Part shown: positions 1 through 13,565 of the stretch, piece by piece | Layout of the letters: each line of letters begins with the position of its first letter | Position numbering within the stretch: the stretch's first letter is position 1 | Source: Athene noctua | Taxonomy: Eukaryota; Chordata; Aves; Strigiformes; Strigidae | Assembly: GCF_965140245.1 (NCBI RefSeq) | Contig: NC_134039.1 | Coordinates: forward strand, 71,096,981-71,160,980 | Direction of reading: 5' to 3' | Length of the DNA stretch: 64,000 nt | Notes under the pieces: generated by a model | Database searches by the model: none | Seen by the model: only the letters and a program-made list of their open reading frames with translations | Told to the model about the DNA's origin: nothing | Translations under genes and position numbers: made by a program

Positions 1-3000
1 TTTTTCCTCTATACTGGTAAGATTTCCTAATTATAAATATAAAAAAAGCTTTTTCCCTGTGCGTGCACCCCTGTTTCCCTTCTCTTTCTTTCTTCATCCT
101 GCTAATGATACCCAACTCCATCATAGTAACTTTGGAGCCACAGGAAAGCTAGCTTTGTCTACTGAAATATTTCTATGCAAGCCTCTACAGGCAAAGAGAG
201 CCAGAGAGCAAGGTCTGCTTTAGGCGTAATGGTGTCTGGGGTTTTCTTCCCTGACAGGGAGGTATAACTGTGGAGTATACAGTAATTAATTTAATCCAGC
301 ATTGGGAGAGAAGGAGGAAGAATGATTGTATTGAAAAAAATAAGGAGGTTTTTTAAGTTTCAGATTTAAGATCTAAGTGACAATTTCAATGACCTTCATG
401 ATTTCTATTTTAAACAAAAGGCAGCAACCTAGTACAAGAGTATCATTTGTCTTCTCCTGGCCTCATCCTTTGTTCTCCTTGGGGCCTGTCACTTCCTAGG
501 GCTTGACTCTACCTCAATGGGGCAGCAGCACCTTTCACCCATGACTCTCCAAAGTACTGTTCTCCCAAGTGGTTTTTTTCTCCAACTGCTTATTTCACAT
601 CATCTCTGCTGTGCAAGGTCTGTCTTTATTCTTGAGACCCTCTGAGTCTCTCTTCTCTGTGTCTTATTATGCTTCAGTATTTCTGTCTTGCCAAGCATTC
701 TGCTGGTTACTTTACCTTTCCCTTTCTCTCTGCTTTTTTGCACACTCATGCCTTTTCTCTCATTTTTGTCCCCTTTCATATATCTTCTTCCATCTTTGTT
801 TTTTTTCTCTTTCTGTCCTAGTTTTTATACCCTGTCTTTCTCTCTGCTGTCTGACATCTCATTTCAGTCCACTGCCTTACTTTCCTTTCCTCTTAACATC
901 TTTTCTCCATGCTGTTCCTTTGGTCATTGTCCTCCTCCATCCTTTCTACTGACTGATATTTACATGTACATAGATATATGTGTATACATATATCTCTACT
1001 CCACTCCATTCTCTTCCATTCTCCAGATGAAACAAAGAAATGACTCATGCCTATAGTCTCATCCTATTGCATTCCTTTCTCTTGCACCTGAAATACGCTG
1101 CTGCTGCCGCCCATCCTCAAACACATGTATTGGGTAGACTGAAGAATTAAGTATGTGTGAAATGTTCCTAAATTCAGAAGTGGGCTTGAGAGAGCATCTC
1201 TGCTCAGGCTGCACTATGAACAGCAGTTACTGCACTCCCACTGACAGTACCAGAGTAGGATTGCAAGTCCCCTGAACCCAAGGAACTACTGGCATTTTCT
1301 TCATGTTTCTGGATTTCTGATTTTTCGTAATGAAAAGTCTATAATTTTAGATAAGGGACGGTGCCATCCATTTGAATTAGCCCTTGAATCCTGGAATGAT
1401 CTAAAATAAGACCACACAAAATGCTTTTCTTTTTTGCCAATTGTTTTGTTTTATACATTTGTTAAACCACTTTTGTGCAGCTGTTGGGAGCGAAATGCTT
1501 TTCTTCTAGTCAGAGCTAAGCTCTGCCTCTGAAAAGGGGGCTCTGTGTGGAGTGAGACTGGGATCTCAGCTTGTCATCTTCCCTTTTTTTCTGGAGCCAG
1601 AGGGAGAGGAGAGAGCTGTGACTGCAGGATCATATGCATTGGGTGGGAGATGGAAGAATAGATGCATAACCCAGAAATGCTACATTAACCTCAGGGGGTG
1701 GAGTGGAGTTGTTTAATAATATTTCCCCTTGACAATCACTGACTACAAAAAGCATCATTGGGGATCAAGGGCAAATGTTATATTTTGCTATTTAAATAAT
1801 CCTCCTAGTTTAAAAAAAATCTGATTTAATAATTTTTTTAAATTTTATTTCAAAAAGCATACTACTAACTGGCTGGAATGAAAACAGCTCCATCCCACGG
1901 ATTCCACCCCCGCTTTCTGGCAGCTTACCTGACTCATAAAGAGAGTGGGGGATTTTATATGCCACCTACATCAACACAACATTTTCCTTTGTGGTGAGAG
2001 TTAATCACCACCCTTGTCATATTATTTCACCGACCCTCTTGAAGATACGATCTATCAGCAGGAATTGTTTAGCTTTCAAACCAGCCTTAAAACTTCTTAT
2101 AGAATAGGGTTATTTTTTGAGTTTGGTGAAAGTACACAGGCCGTCCACTGCAGTAAGGTTTTCTGTGTTATTTGTTAAAAACTGGCATTTACCCCAGGAT
2201 CAGGAAAGAGAGTGTTTGCAGAGGACTCATCTCTGACATGGGATGTGCCACCTCGAGAGTTGAGATTCATCAGGTGAGGGTAGAGGACGATCCCCCAGGT
2301 AATCATTGCAGGAGGTGTGCGCTGAGAAAGAAACGGGGCGGGGGGGGGGTGGGGGGGTGGTGTATAGTCACAATGATCAAGGATTTAAGAGGGAAGAGTT
2401 TTGTCAGCAGAGGCCAGGTTTACATTAAACCAACAGACAGAGTCAAGGAAAGTGGACATGGGCACATAAAATCTCTCCTTATAACCTGTTTGTCTAACCT
2501 GTGTGACCCTCCCTCTTGTGAGGAGAGAGATTGTAATGTAGTAGACTGATAATTGTCAAGAGGAAATACTACACAAAAGAAGACAGGAAGGTAGGAATGA
2601 GAACAAAACACAAAGGTGGCAGTACAATAAATACAGTGTGCACAGGAGGCAGTGGAAAAAAAGGATAGGAGGGACTGAAAGTGCACCTCCAGGAAAGTTA
2701 TTGGGAGTTACCAAAAGGACATGAGGTATCCTGGAAAGTGAGAAGAAGGTTGAGCAGAAAAGCATCTGATGTTTTTGCAGAAGAAATTCTTGACATGAAA
2801 TACAGGGAGGACAGAGAGGAAAGAACAGCTGAGACCACTCTGGAGCTCAGGACTTAAATCTTAATGTGAAGGAGAGCCAGGGAAAGCATTTGGTAAGAGT
2901 CTCCTCACCTCTTGTCACAAGGGCAGACAGAATCAAGGAATGGGAAGGAAGGTAGAAAACCAAAATAATTAAGTGAACCGTTGACAAATGTGGATGATGG

Positions 3001-4748
3001 AAAGGTAGGGAAGCTGCTGCCATGTTGACAGAAGGTCCTCTTTGGGTCCTCTGTGTAACCTGCAAAATTATTGAGTAACAAGTGGGGTGCTACAAGACAG
3101 GAGGCAGGGAGCATCCCATCAGGAATGAGCTGTCTGACCATACCCAATATAAATATGGGTTATTTCCATTTTGATGTCTATAAGCCTTAAAATGCATTGT
3201 GGATACAGCAGCTCTGCGGTGAAGATATGAGTGATGTAGTTGTCCTTTCTTTCAAACCTTCCTCTTTCTCCCACGCCAGAATTAATCCCATATTCTCTCC
3301 TCTGTGGGTCCTCAGCCCGGCTCTGATCATCCTTACTATTGATTGTGCCTGTCAGATATCTGGGGCACAACTCAAGATAAGGACATAGTCTCCCACAAAG
3401 ATGTGCTTCTTGAAGCAGGGGCGCTAATGAGCTCTGCGGAGGGTGTGTGCCAAGAGGGGAACCAGCAGGGAGGAAGAAAATAAAAGGGTGAGCACTTCAC
3501 CAGAGGAAGAAAGAGGTTGGGAGACCATAGCAGTGGGGAAACTAAAGGTGTGGAAGCTTCAGGCGGAAAGTGAGTGTGGGAGGATAGAGCCACAGATGGT
3601 TAAAAATAACAGTACAGATAATGTGGCACTCTGCTGGCGTTTTAAACCTGCTGCCTTTGAAAACCATTCTGTGTTTTGAAAAAGGAGCCTTACATTTAAT
3701 TGTTCTAATTGCTACCGACCAGCCAGGACTGCTGGCATTTTGGGGCTGGCATTTTGTCCAGCAGCCCCCATTTTCTTCCCTGCTGGTCTAGTGGTTGCAA
3801 TCGAGTCATCAGCAGAGAATTCTTTGCACCCTGCCTGATATAATATTAATGTATCTCTAATAATGCTTTGATTTCTCTGGAAGGGAGATGGCCTTTTTTA
3901 GCTTGTGTCAGTATAGTGAGTAGCGTACTAAGTCCATGTGATAATGATGCTAACACAAATTAGAGATGAATTAAAATGCCATTCCCAGGCAATTTGTATG
4001 ATGTGGAATTTGGGCATGGGCTAACCTGGCCTGAAGGAGAACTGCAAGCTTTTCAACCCTGTGGCTGTTGTAGTTTGTTAGTTTCTGTACAAATACCACA
4101 TGTTGGATGAGACCAAGTGGCAGCAAACCTGCTGGGGCTTTGAACCTCCTGACGCTTGTAATGGGTGTGAGGGAAAGAAGGAAGGAACAATAAAGAAAAG
4201 AATAAAGGAAAGAAGTACAAAGTGAGGGACCTCTGTGCATTTTGGTAAGAATTCTTCAGTAGTACAGCAGCGTAGAACAGAAAGACATTGTCTGGTTAAT
4301 GTAGAGCAGTTACTTGCTATCGCCAAAGCCGTATCATAGAATTTTTTTTTTTTTTTTTTTGAAAAAAACCCAGGTTTTGTCTTTGAACTGTGGAAGGTAT
4401 GGGTTTATTTATCTTTCTCCACTCCTCTGTTGCCCTCATCCTTCTATTTCCAAGTAAGGATGTAAGTGAGGTTCCTTTCTTTCATCTCTAGCGTGAATTT
4501 ATCTGTGAACATTCAAAAATGGTTTATTGTCAGTTCTTGTGCCAGACTATACCTTCAATAACTTTTGTCCTTAGTGTTTACCCCTATCTATTTCTAGAGA
4601 GTAGACAGAGCTCCCCTCTTTGTTGGAGCTTTGCTGTGCTGTCCCAGCCATGATTTTCTTCTCTCCTTCCATCTAATAGGCTCTCCATTTTCCTGCTTTG
4701 TACAGAAGATGACCTCTAACTATCAGAGGACTCTCCGCCTGTGGTAAT
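1..4748. other. Intergenic, no gene recognised
   Basis: I see no supportable coding region, RNA gene or clear transposon here. Open frames are short and of low complexity, for example a Phe/Leu/Ser-rich frame in the pyrimidine-rich tract at 569-1056. A G-rich run lies at 2335-2361 and a T-run of about 19 bases at 4342-4360. Base composition is AT-rich, as expected of avian intergenic DNA. Confidence 0.6.
2335..2361 (+). repeat. Poly-G tract with G-quadruplex potential
   Basis: The tract is almost pure G over about 27 bases, broken by single C or T residues. It meets the loose pattern for a G-quadruplex on the plus strand. It may be length-polymorphic or mis-assembled. No function is implied. 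Confidence 0.7.
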
Positions 4749-4912
4749 GTGATCTAGTGGCTGCAGCAGCGAAAGGTGTCAGCAGTCCTGGATCGTATTC
4801 CCGATCTGGTTATTGGAAGACGTGAGATCTGGGGAAGGACATTTATCTTTGTTTCCCTGCAGGCTCCACATAGTCACACATCTCCATTTACAGTAAAATT
4901 GCTATTACCATG
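4749..4912 (+). mobile_element. Probable MIR-like, tRNA-derived SINE relic
   Basis: An A-box-like segment (CTAGTGGCTGCAGCAGCG near 4753) is followed about 35 bases later by a B-box-like segment (GGATCGTATTCCC, 4790-4802). Beyond this comes a core ending in a 'CATCTCCATTTACAGTAAAATTG' type stretch (about 4879-4901), which resembles the 'CTCATCTGTAAAATGGGGAT' part of MIR. The order and spacing of these three blocks fit a MIR-family element. The copy is badly decayed and the call rests on remembered consensus. Confidence 0.5.
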
Positions 4913-7900
4913 CCAAATGAATTATTAATACACACATTACAATATTTTCAGTATCCCATAGCAATGAAATCTGTGCCACTCGCTGCCCTTTAATTTGTGG
5001 CATGGCATGCAGTCCTTTTGGATGTACCTGTGTGATACCCATGGCTCCTCCATCTACACTCCATGTTCCCAGGCACCGATGCTTTAGAGCCATGATAAAG
5101 CTGCTTCCACGTATTCCTGTCTTTTTCATTAAATGCATGCCTTCCACTAATTTTTTTAAATCATTTTCAGGACTTGTTGAAATGTGAGTAATGTAACTGG
5201 GAAACGATGATTGAAGGTAGAGACTCTTATTTAGAAGGAATATCGGTCATGATTGATTACAGTTGCACATATCATACCCTCACCTGTCTCTTTCTCCCCA
5301 CGTAGGGGCAGGATTGGTGATGCTGCCCAGGTATGTTGAGCATACCTTCTCAACAGATCCACGTGCATTTCATGAAGGTTGTTAAAAAGTTTTGCTAGGC
5401 TTATTTCACTCATGCCACTGAGTCTATGTGGTAATACTTATGTTGTGATGTACCCATCACATCACTCTTAAAAGCCTTAATGACCTTGATCTGATCTTCA
5501 GTCTAATTTGGGAACATAGCTTTCCACTGTGGCATGGTGTTACATCCATATGTATTATTCCCAGTCAGTGTGGTATGGCCAGAGTAAAAATTTTGGGGTA
5601 TGATCCCTGCTTTTGTTTCTTTTTGCTACACAAATTGTCTGTAGCACTGGAAAAGGTCACAGAAACCTACTGAAATGGGATGAAGCATGTGAGAGGAAGA
5701 GGTGCCTCATGTGTCTGCATTGGTTCCCATGTAGCTTCTGCCTTAACTCAGAAGCAGCTCTTATCTCCTGGGTAGGCCTCTTCTCCTTCTCCCACCCTCT
5801 TCCCTTATGGCCTGCAGGTGTGGGCTGTAGCTTCTCTCATATTTTTGGCCATGGCTGAATTAGCACATTTTTATGGGATGCCTTTTTCAGCAGTGATGAA
5901 AATAGTCTAGAATTTTGATAATTCTGTTACTCTGTAAAATCCATTAAAATACTTCGCTTAAGTGTCATAATAGTTCTTTAGGCTTATTATCATTACTGGT
6001 TTCGAGACCATGGCTCTGTTGTAGAGGGAGTTATTTAGATATAGCAGGCTCAATGAGTTTATGGTCTTCTGCTTTCCCAGTGAAATTGAAATAAGGCCAA
6101 AGATGAAATGATTTTCATTTCTGATATGGCACAGAGCAATTTGTTTTGAATCTACACTCCTTATTTTCAATATCATAGGGCACCATAGAATAAGTAAAGC
6201 ACCTTTTTGACATGTGCAGGTCATTAGTATTACAGACTCCAGTCACCTATGATTTTTGTTCTCATATATATCTCCAATAGCCTGTACTCTGCAAATCACC
6301 AAGAAGGTATGTAGAGCTTGTGATGCCGCCGAGTAGCTTAGCTGCTGTGATGTCTTGCTTGCTTCTCTTGCCCAGCAGGATTGCTGCAGGTCAGTTGCAG
6401 ATCATCTGCCTGTATGTGGTCAGCAGGGCTCTGATCTCTCCCTGACTTCAGAGCACCTTTGCTGAGTTAGTGTAAGGACAGGAACTAAACCCTGCACTGA
6501 GACACAGAGCTGCTACTGACAGGTTGACCCCCAGTGGGTCCAGTTGAGTTGTAGTGGGATATGAAGGCAACAGAAGGCTGTTGATTGAGGAGAGGTTTCA
6601 TGGCAGAAGCAGCAAATCCTGAGGACTGTGAAACTTAGGAGAGGAAGTTTGTGCTGAAGTTTATGTTGTGTTAAGATTTTGGCTTACTGATAAAACTCCA
6701 CGAAGGGAGCGAGCCTGGTTTTGTTCTCTGTTGGACTGTGTTTGTACTGAGGGCTTTCTGAGGATGGCTGCAATAATGCAAGTTTCTCTTAAACCCTGGC
6801 ACTTTGTGGGAAAGCTGACTGGAGTGTAATTGTAGCAGATGCTGGTACTGGGTGTACTCCTGTAAACATTTTAATGGGTATTGATCTACAGAAAACATCA
6901 TTTCTCCTTTTTGCATTTATTAGATGCTGCCGGTCAAGCATGTAGATCAGAGATATTCCAAAGCAGGTACATAAGGAGTGCTCTTATAAAGAGCAGATAA
7001 AAGTGTAATGCTAAAGCTTTTCCAAGTACTCATTTATTCACAGTAACAAAACCTTGATAAAACACAGAGTCTGATTTTTATAAAGTACTGACCCTTCTGG
7101 ATTCCAGTGGAAATCAATGACAGCTGTTGATGCTAAGCATCTCTAAACATCTTATTTGTTGTTTCAGACCCAGGTTAAACCCCCATTGACTTCAGGCACT
7201 CATTTAATCAGAGTAAAGACAGGAGTATTTAGCCTTCTGACGGACATTCTCACAGCAACATCTCTTTCCATTTCTCTGCTTGACTCATGGATAAGATTTT
7301 CTTTTCTTTAAAAATTCAATATATGTTCTTTGCAGAGAGATCTGATATAGGGTCCTGCTCCTTACTAAGCATCTCTGACTGATACCCCACAACCCAGAGA
7401 AGTATTGCAGCTTGGCCAGAAGTAACACAAGAAATTACAGCTGTTGCTGGTGATTAAAAGTGTGTTTTCTAAAATCATAAATAGAAATGCTAGAAAATAA
7501 GAGGAAGGAAAAGGTTACTGTAGGGAGTATCCTGTACTGAACTCACAGGCAATGCGTTAACACAAGCAATGATAAGGATCAGTCAAAGAGCTAGGATGCC
7601 GGTGTATATCTTAGGGCTCTATTCTGCTTGTATTTCTACTAAAGAAATCTGAAGATCACTTTGAACATAGTGTGTCTGTGTCAGGGAGTGAGTTTGTAGT
7701 ATTTCTTTCTATGTTAAGGAGGAGGGGACATCTTCAGTTTCAACATTTTCACAGTACAATATGCAAGTGTGAATCTCTTCAGTAGAAGAACTGCATGTGT
7801 GTATCCACAGTTAGAAGTTAGCCATTTAAACTATAACTTTACAGGAGCAGTCATATAAAATACAGCAGAGTATGTGGGATTGAGGATGGGGCATTGTTAT

Positions 7901-9556
7901 TGATACTGGATTACCTGGGATCCCAAAACTGATCTCTGCGCCTCTCCACCACTGGAAGAAATGAGACATTTCAGACTAGTTTACCTTATTTTAGGAAAAT
8001 CTTCTCCTCATTACTTCAAAGCAAATCTTACCTCATCATCACATGCTAGACAACATACCAAGAGAAAAATTCTTTCCAGTCCAAAATATGACTATCAATT
8101 TTTGCACATGAGGCAGCATCACTGATGTCTCATGGTGATTCATCATGCTTCTGATCTGCTTTACTACAGAAGGCAGAGCTTGCTACCAAATAACCATAAA
8201 ATATCTGCTTTTCTCAGCTATTACTATTTAATAGCACGTGTTGGATGAGCAAATTATTGTTTAATAAGTTCCAGGTAGATCACCGTACATTATAAAAGGG
8301 AGAGGATTTGCAGTTTGTGGAAATAAAGCTGTTCTAACAACAGTCATTTGATGACATCTGGTAAATTGTAAACTGTATTTACCATATCTGCTGTCTGTGC
8401 TCTTACAAGCATTTCAGAAAAAATAAAGCCATTAGAAAGCCTTTTCCTTTTGGTGGAAACATTCCCTAATTTCTTGCCCTTCTTTGTGTTTCAGAGTAAA
8501 ACAAAAAGCATCAGCATATTTCACTTTACATTTCTTCACGTGTCAAAGTCAAGTTTTCTTTAGTTTATACAGCAAGAGAAAGTAAGGTAAGGGACAGTAA
8601 GTTTTTCCTACAAATGTTTAATTTTTCAGCAAAAACCCCTAAGAACAATGTGCTGACTCTAGAAATGTAACTTTTATGGTTGATTAGGAAATTAGAGCAA
8701 GGCAGCAGCGTGATGGGCATGGGGATTTACAGTGGATGCTGCAGAGCTCATCGCAGCAAGGACAGCTTTTAGTAGGAAAAGGAAGGAAAAAAATCCAAGT
8801 GCTGTTTCCACCCCTGCATGAGGAGAGGTCCAGAAGGCTACCCATGGTCACCTGTGCACACCACTGGTACCAACTTGGCACTGGTCCTACAGAGACAGCA
8901 GCAAGGCCAAAACTGGACACAAACGCTGCAGGAGCTTCCCTGACTGTCTCTTCATCACTATATCGGGCCTGGGGAAAACAGAGACAGCATCAGGCTTCAT
9001 GTGGGATTTCTCAGCAGGACTCCTCTCCCATCTCAGATCTGAGAGACTGCAGTGATTTGTATCTTTGAATATGTTTTCGGTTCATTTTCCTTTAATGATG
9101 AAAGGGGTGTCAACACAAAGGAAGATGTATCTGTCACTCCACACCACTCTGGTTTCTATCAGCAGGCGTGCTGCTGCTTGGAGCTGGCTAGAAAAAATAC
9201 TGTGGTTGATTTTGTGGTTGGTTTTCTGAGGAAGGAAAAAAATGCCAACACTGATAACTGATTCTCAGAGCATACAAAGCCATAAAGAAAAAAAAGGGGC
9301 CTGAAGATTATCCTCAAAAACCTGAAACCTTTCAAATGTTACCATGATGCCTCAGAGTGCCTCTTCCTGCATGGCCATAACCCTGTGTCCCCAGGACCTT
9401 GGTGACTTGGACCTGGAGATAAGCATCATCTCCCCTCCTTAGGGGTCCTTGTGGGAGTCTCTGGCTGCAGTATCCCATGGGAAATGTCTGTTGGGGGAAC
9501 ACAGCTCATAAAGCATGTTCTAGGCAAGAGGTACCCAGCTTCTATCTCCCAAGAGT
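4913..9556. other. Intergenic, no gene recognised
   Basis: No open frame here looks like a protein family I recognise, and no repeat stands out. The DNA is AT-rich, with a few AATAAA-type hexamers of no clear context. Confidence 0.55.
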
Positions 9557-9765
9557 CAGAGAGTGGCTGAGGCTGAAGGTGCCTCTAGAGAACATCTAGT
9601 CCAGCCCGTGCTCAGAGCAGGGTCAGCTGCTGTGGGTTGCTCAGAGCTACATCCAGTTGAATTTTGAATATCTCTAAGGATGGAGACCCTGCATCCTTTG
9701 AGCAACCTGTGCTAGTGTTTGTTCACCCTCACAGTAGAGAAGTCAGTGATGATGGCAACACTTCC
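9557..9765 (-). mobile_element. CR1 LINE 3' fragment
   Basis: Read on the minus strand, this matches the region just inside the 3' end of CR1. The plus strand shows 'ACATCTAGTCCAGCCC', then 'GGGTCAGCTGCTG', 'GAATATCTCTAAGGATGGAG' and 'CACCCTCACAGTAGAG', in the same order as in the copy at 39553-40200. It is strongly 5'-truncated and lacks a clear tail octamer. It carries no coding capacity. Confidence 0.75.
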
Positions 9766-12700
9766 AAACACAAAAGCTAATTATCAATCTCTTCAGGTTT
9801 TCTCTCTTCTTTTTTTTTTTTTTTTTTTTTAAGGAAAAGAAAGAAAGGCAACTGTTTTCATAAAAAAAACCCTTTATTTTTTTAAAGGTCACCTAGTTTT
9901 TCCTCTACAAACTCTCCACCTGGACACTTTGGGAATAATCCCACTACTGTCTTCATACCAGAGCACCACCTACCTGTGTATTGCATTGCACTGTTGACAT
10001 AAGGGTTGCTGATACTGTTGACAATTATTAACATTATTTGTTTAGCACTTGGCAAAGGTAGTCAGGCTCTTTGCACTAGGCACTGCCCAAACAAACTGAA
10101 AGGAAGACAACCTGTTCCCAAAGAAAGTGTTATTTACCTCTTAAACAGTAGGCTGCAAAGAAATGGGTGATGGCAAGTAAGGACACTTTAGGGTACAAGG
10201 ATTAACTTTTGTGCTAGTTTTTTGTGCTTTTTAGCATCATTGCTTCCCTCATCATGGCCATACATGGGAGAAGAACAAGATCCTGGCCGCACTATCCCAG
10301 GGCACTAGCCAGTCAGATGGATGGAGATGTCCTGTAGGTGTGACCTTTTCTGGAGACATGAAATCCCTCTGGTGCCTGTTGTGCGCTATATTAATTTTTT
10401 AAAAGCTGCACTCGAAGTGCACTTAACAATACATATTTTAGAAGGTCACACTTTTTTAAAAGCCTAAGAAATAGTCATTTACATTTTTCAGTGGTGATGT
10501 TTTTCGGTCAGGAAATTATCTCAAGAGGAAACAAAGCAAATGCAGTTATTTCTTCTCTTGGAAAAATGCCTTTCTATTGAAAAGACATATTTTCAAGTCT
10601 GCAAACAAGAGCAGTAGGGGATTTCTTTTCCTGATACTGCTTCCCAAGTAGAGAAAGAAATAAAAAAAAAATAATCAGAGGAAGAAAATATATTTAAGGA
10701 GGCAGATGCCAGAGTTTTGAAGGGTGTCCAGGACTTTTGGGGCAGTCTAGCACTTGCCCTTCCAAATGACTCCACCGAGAAGAATGCCTGGGAAAATCAA
10801 GAAAGGAGGTGGCAGAGTCAAGCACATAGCACATGAAAATCATGTCTTTGGAGATTCTAAAGAAAAGGTAAGAAATTCATCTAGGACGACATGCCTGGGT
10901 ACCCCATACTCAAAGCAAAGTGTGGAGGTCTGGAGGCTTCTTCCAGCTGCACATTTCTGGTATTTCTTGTGACACTGTTTATTCATATGCTCAAACTGAG
11001 CATTTTGCCATGCCAAGTCTGAGAGTCTACTTTGGTCAGAACCATCCTGCGTGTCTCTGGGCATGGTCTTTGTCCATGGTTTTCCACCTACCTCAGCTCA
11101 CCTGGCTGTGAAGCTTTGCCGTGAGTTCACCTGAACGAGAACTACTCATATAATGTTCCTATTTCCTTACTTTTTCTGTGAAACTGCTTTTCCTTTAACT
11201 TCAAGGAGTCAGCAAAATATGTTAATTTACGATTGCCAGGTGATATAACTACATATGTTACAACTACAGGTTTCCTGAAACTAGGAAAATATATTAATGT
11301 TCATAACCTGAAGTCAACTAGAAGAAAGCATCAACAACTTTCAATACATTTCTTTGTTTTTTTCTTTTCTTTTTCTTCCTGTCCTCCATACCTGATGTTA
11401 GGTTGCTAGTTACCCCAGGGATAGGAGAGATATTTATATATATTATTTACCCAGTTTTGGTGGAGTTTTTTTTCATATTTGCATGCTTTAGTTGTGAGCA
11501 GTTTGGGGTTCTGGTGCAGTGAGAAGTTGGTGGTGTGTCTGCAGCCTGTTACACAAAGCTTTCCTGTACGCTGACCTTTTCCCACCTAGTCAGACATTAT
11601 CCTGTTTTGGAGTGACAAAGTACTTCTTTTTGCAAGATGAAGCAAAGGGAGCTTGAACAGGTTTCTCAGACCTCACAAAGGCAAAACTCCCATTAATGGC
11701 AAGGAAGAAACTGATTTGCTTGAGCAAAAACTCAGTGGTAAGAACACCGGTGCCGACTTTTGCTTCTAGCCAGGTGGGCTTTTTGGAGGGCTGTGGTGGA
11801 GGTGTTGCCTCCCATCTCCCTAGAATGCTGAGCAGTGCCAGCCTGCCCTTGCAGCTGGGCGTACCTTGACTTGAAACGCTCAGCATTGCCCTTTACTCAA
11901 CACCTGCAGTGTTGGCACCTGGTTCAGTAAAGTGGCCAGCAGCTGCTGGTGCTTGCTGCAGGCAGAAGGCAGCATCTCAATGTTCTGAGGATATGGAGCT
12001 GTGGAGGTTTCTTGCATGGTTTGGAAGCAGGAGCTGGTATCCATCAAGATGTGGGCCTGTAAATCCAGCCTCAGCGTCAAAGACACGTCCCACAGGGAAC
12101 AACAGAGAACTTCTTACAGACTCGGTTGCAACACAGATGCTGTTTCTGGCTTTGGCTGCAGATGCAGTCAACAGTGGAGAAATCAGGTCAGGATGAAGGG
12201 CAACATCTCATTCCTTCCCAAAGAGGAGAGGCAGGGCTAAGAATGCAGCCATTGCTTTGACACAGTCAAAGGTCCCTCTAATGCTCTGTGTTTGCAGACC
12301 ATATGTTACATCCCAGCTTTCTCTCTCCTGTTTACTTCTATCCATTTTCCCATGTGCCATCAGCTCTGAAGCTCTTTTTTCTCTTCTACTCTCTCTTGAC
12401 CAGCAGACTGTAATTCCTAGGTCATCTTCAGAGGAGATGCAAAGCAATAAAATCCCAAGCCTTGGAGTGATGCTGGAAGCTGATCCTCCAGCAAGGCCCA
12501 GAGAAGCCTTGCTTTTCAAGGGATCACTCTAAGTGCTCTCTGAAACACAAAACCATTTAGCAGGTTATTTGACACAGTTATTTCCTTGGCCCACATAGTA
12601 AAGCACATGTAAATTTGTATTGTAGTGGAAGCACCCTGTTTTATGATGAGTTTACATACTGTCTTTGTTACTGCATTTCTGGATGATAGCAGTCAGCTGC

Positions 12701-13203
12701 AGATCAGGGCTCTGCACATTGTGGCCTAATGAAGAAAAACTCAGAAAAAGGATCAGACATCTTTGATGTAAACAGGCCAGCAGAGACTCTCAAAAGCAGA
12801 AAGCACCAAATAGCAGGAAACAATTTCAGTCCATGTAGCTTCTCTCCATCAACACATAGCCCAAAAGCACTTTGATTTTCTCCTCCTATCCACATTCTTG
12901 TTTTTCTGCAAGGTGATTCCTGCCACCTCCTCTGAGCTTTTTTACTCTCTGTGGTGTTTTTGCTAGCTAACATGAATACTTGGAGATTCTCATAGTTCAG
13001 CTAGCTAGCTTAAAACTATGTGATTTTTATAGTCCACTGGAATACATGGTGTAAAACAATAGCCACAGAAATGCAAGCACCCTCAAAATACTTCTACCTA
13101 CATGCAAAGAAAAAAGGGTTTACTGGAGATTGTAATAACAATATAAAATCATTTTGATCAATGATATCTTGCAACAGTCTCCAGCCCATTCCAGCAAGAT
13201 TTA

Positions 13204-13211
13204 ATTTGCAT
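13204..13211 (+). promoter_or_regulatory. Octamer motif upstream of H2B
   Basis: ATTTGCAT is the POU2F1-binding octamer found in replication-dependent H2B promoters. Here it lies about 355 bases upstream of the start codon and has no adjacent TATA box. If the H2B transcript has a spliced leader, this distance could still be promoter-proximal. One such 8-mer is expected once or twice per 64 kb by chance, so the link is weak. Confidence 0.2.
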
Positions 13212-13520
13212 GCTGCAGTTAGTGTTTTCTTTGGAACTGCAATGTTCTTCTCAGAAATATGTTGACCCTCCAGCCCATATTTACTAAGTATATGCCAACT
13301 TGGCCTAGGTTCGGTGATGTTTACAAGGCTGGTGTTACAGGGATTTAAGCAGAAAACAACAAAAAACAATACATAAGCCAGAGCAGTTCTCGCTGGCAGT
13401 TCAAAAATGCTTGCATGGGGTCATGGGTGCTTGTCTCAGATTCAGAGATTGTTGCTGACTCAGACTCTCTCATCTTTCAGTAAAACTATACTGTAGAAGA
13501 ACAAAAATTAATTATTTTCT

Positions 13521-13536
13521 TTTTCTTTCCAAGCAG
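13521..13536 (+). other. Candidate 3' splice site in the H2B leader
   Basis: A pyrimidine-rich stretch ends in AAGCAG 29 bases before the H2B start codon, giving a plausible acceptor with AG at 13535-13536. If used, the H2B coding exon would carry a 29-base leader and an upstream non-coding exon would exist. A second, weaker site (CATCTTTCAG) ends at 13480. This is inferred from sequence pattern only. Confidence 0.35.
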
Positions 13537-13565
13537 CTCCAAGACACAGAGAAAGAGTTTTCAGG

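Larger units (their letters stand above)
9766..13536. other. Intergenic, upstream flank of the H2B gene
   Basis: A long T-run lies at about 9810-9830. No gene was recognised. An octamer ATTTGCAT, the element typical of H2B promoters, is at 13204-13211, but it is about 355 bases upstream of the H2B ATG and no TATA box follows it closely. Two acceptor-like pyrimidine-AG sites end at 13480 and 13536. Confidence 0.5.

Noticed and set aside
569..1056. Hydrophobic 127- and 122-codon frames resembling membrane proteins
   Set aside because: They are translations of a pyrimidine-rich tract, which always gives Phe, Leu and Ser. There is no other coding signal.
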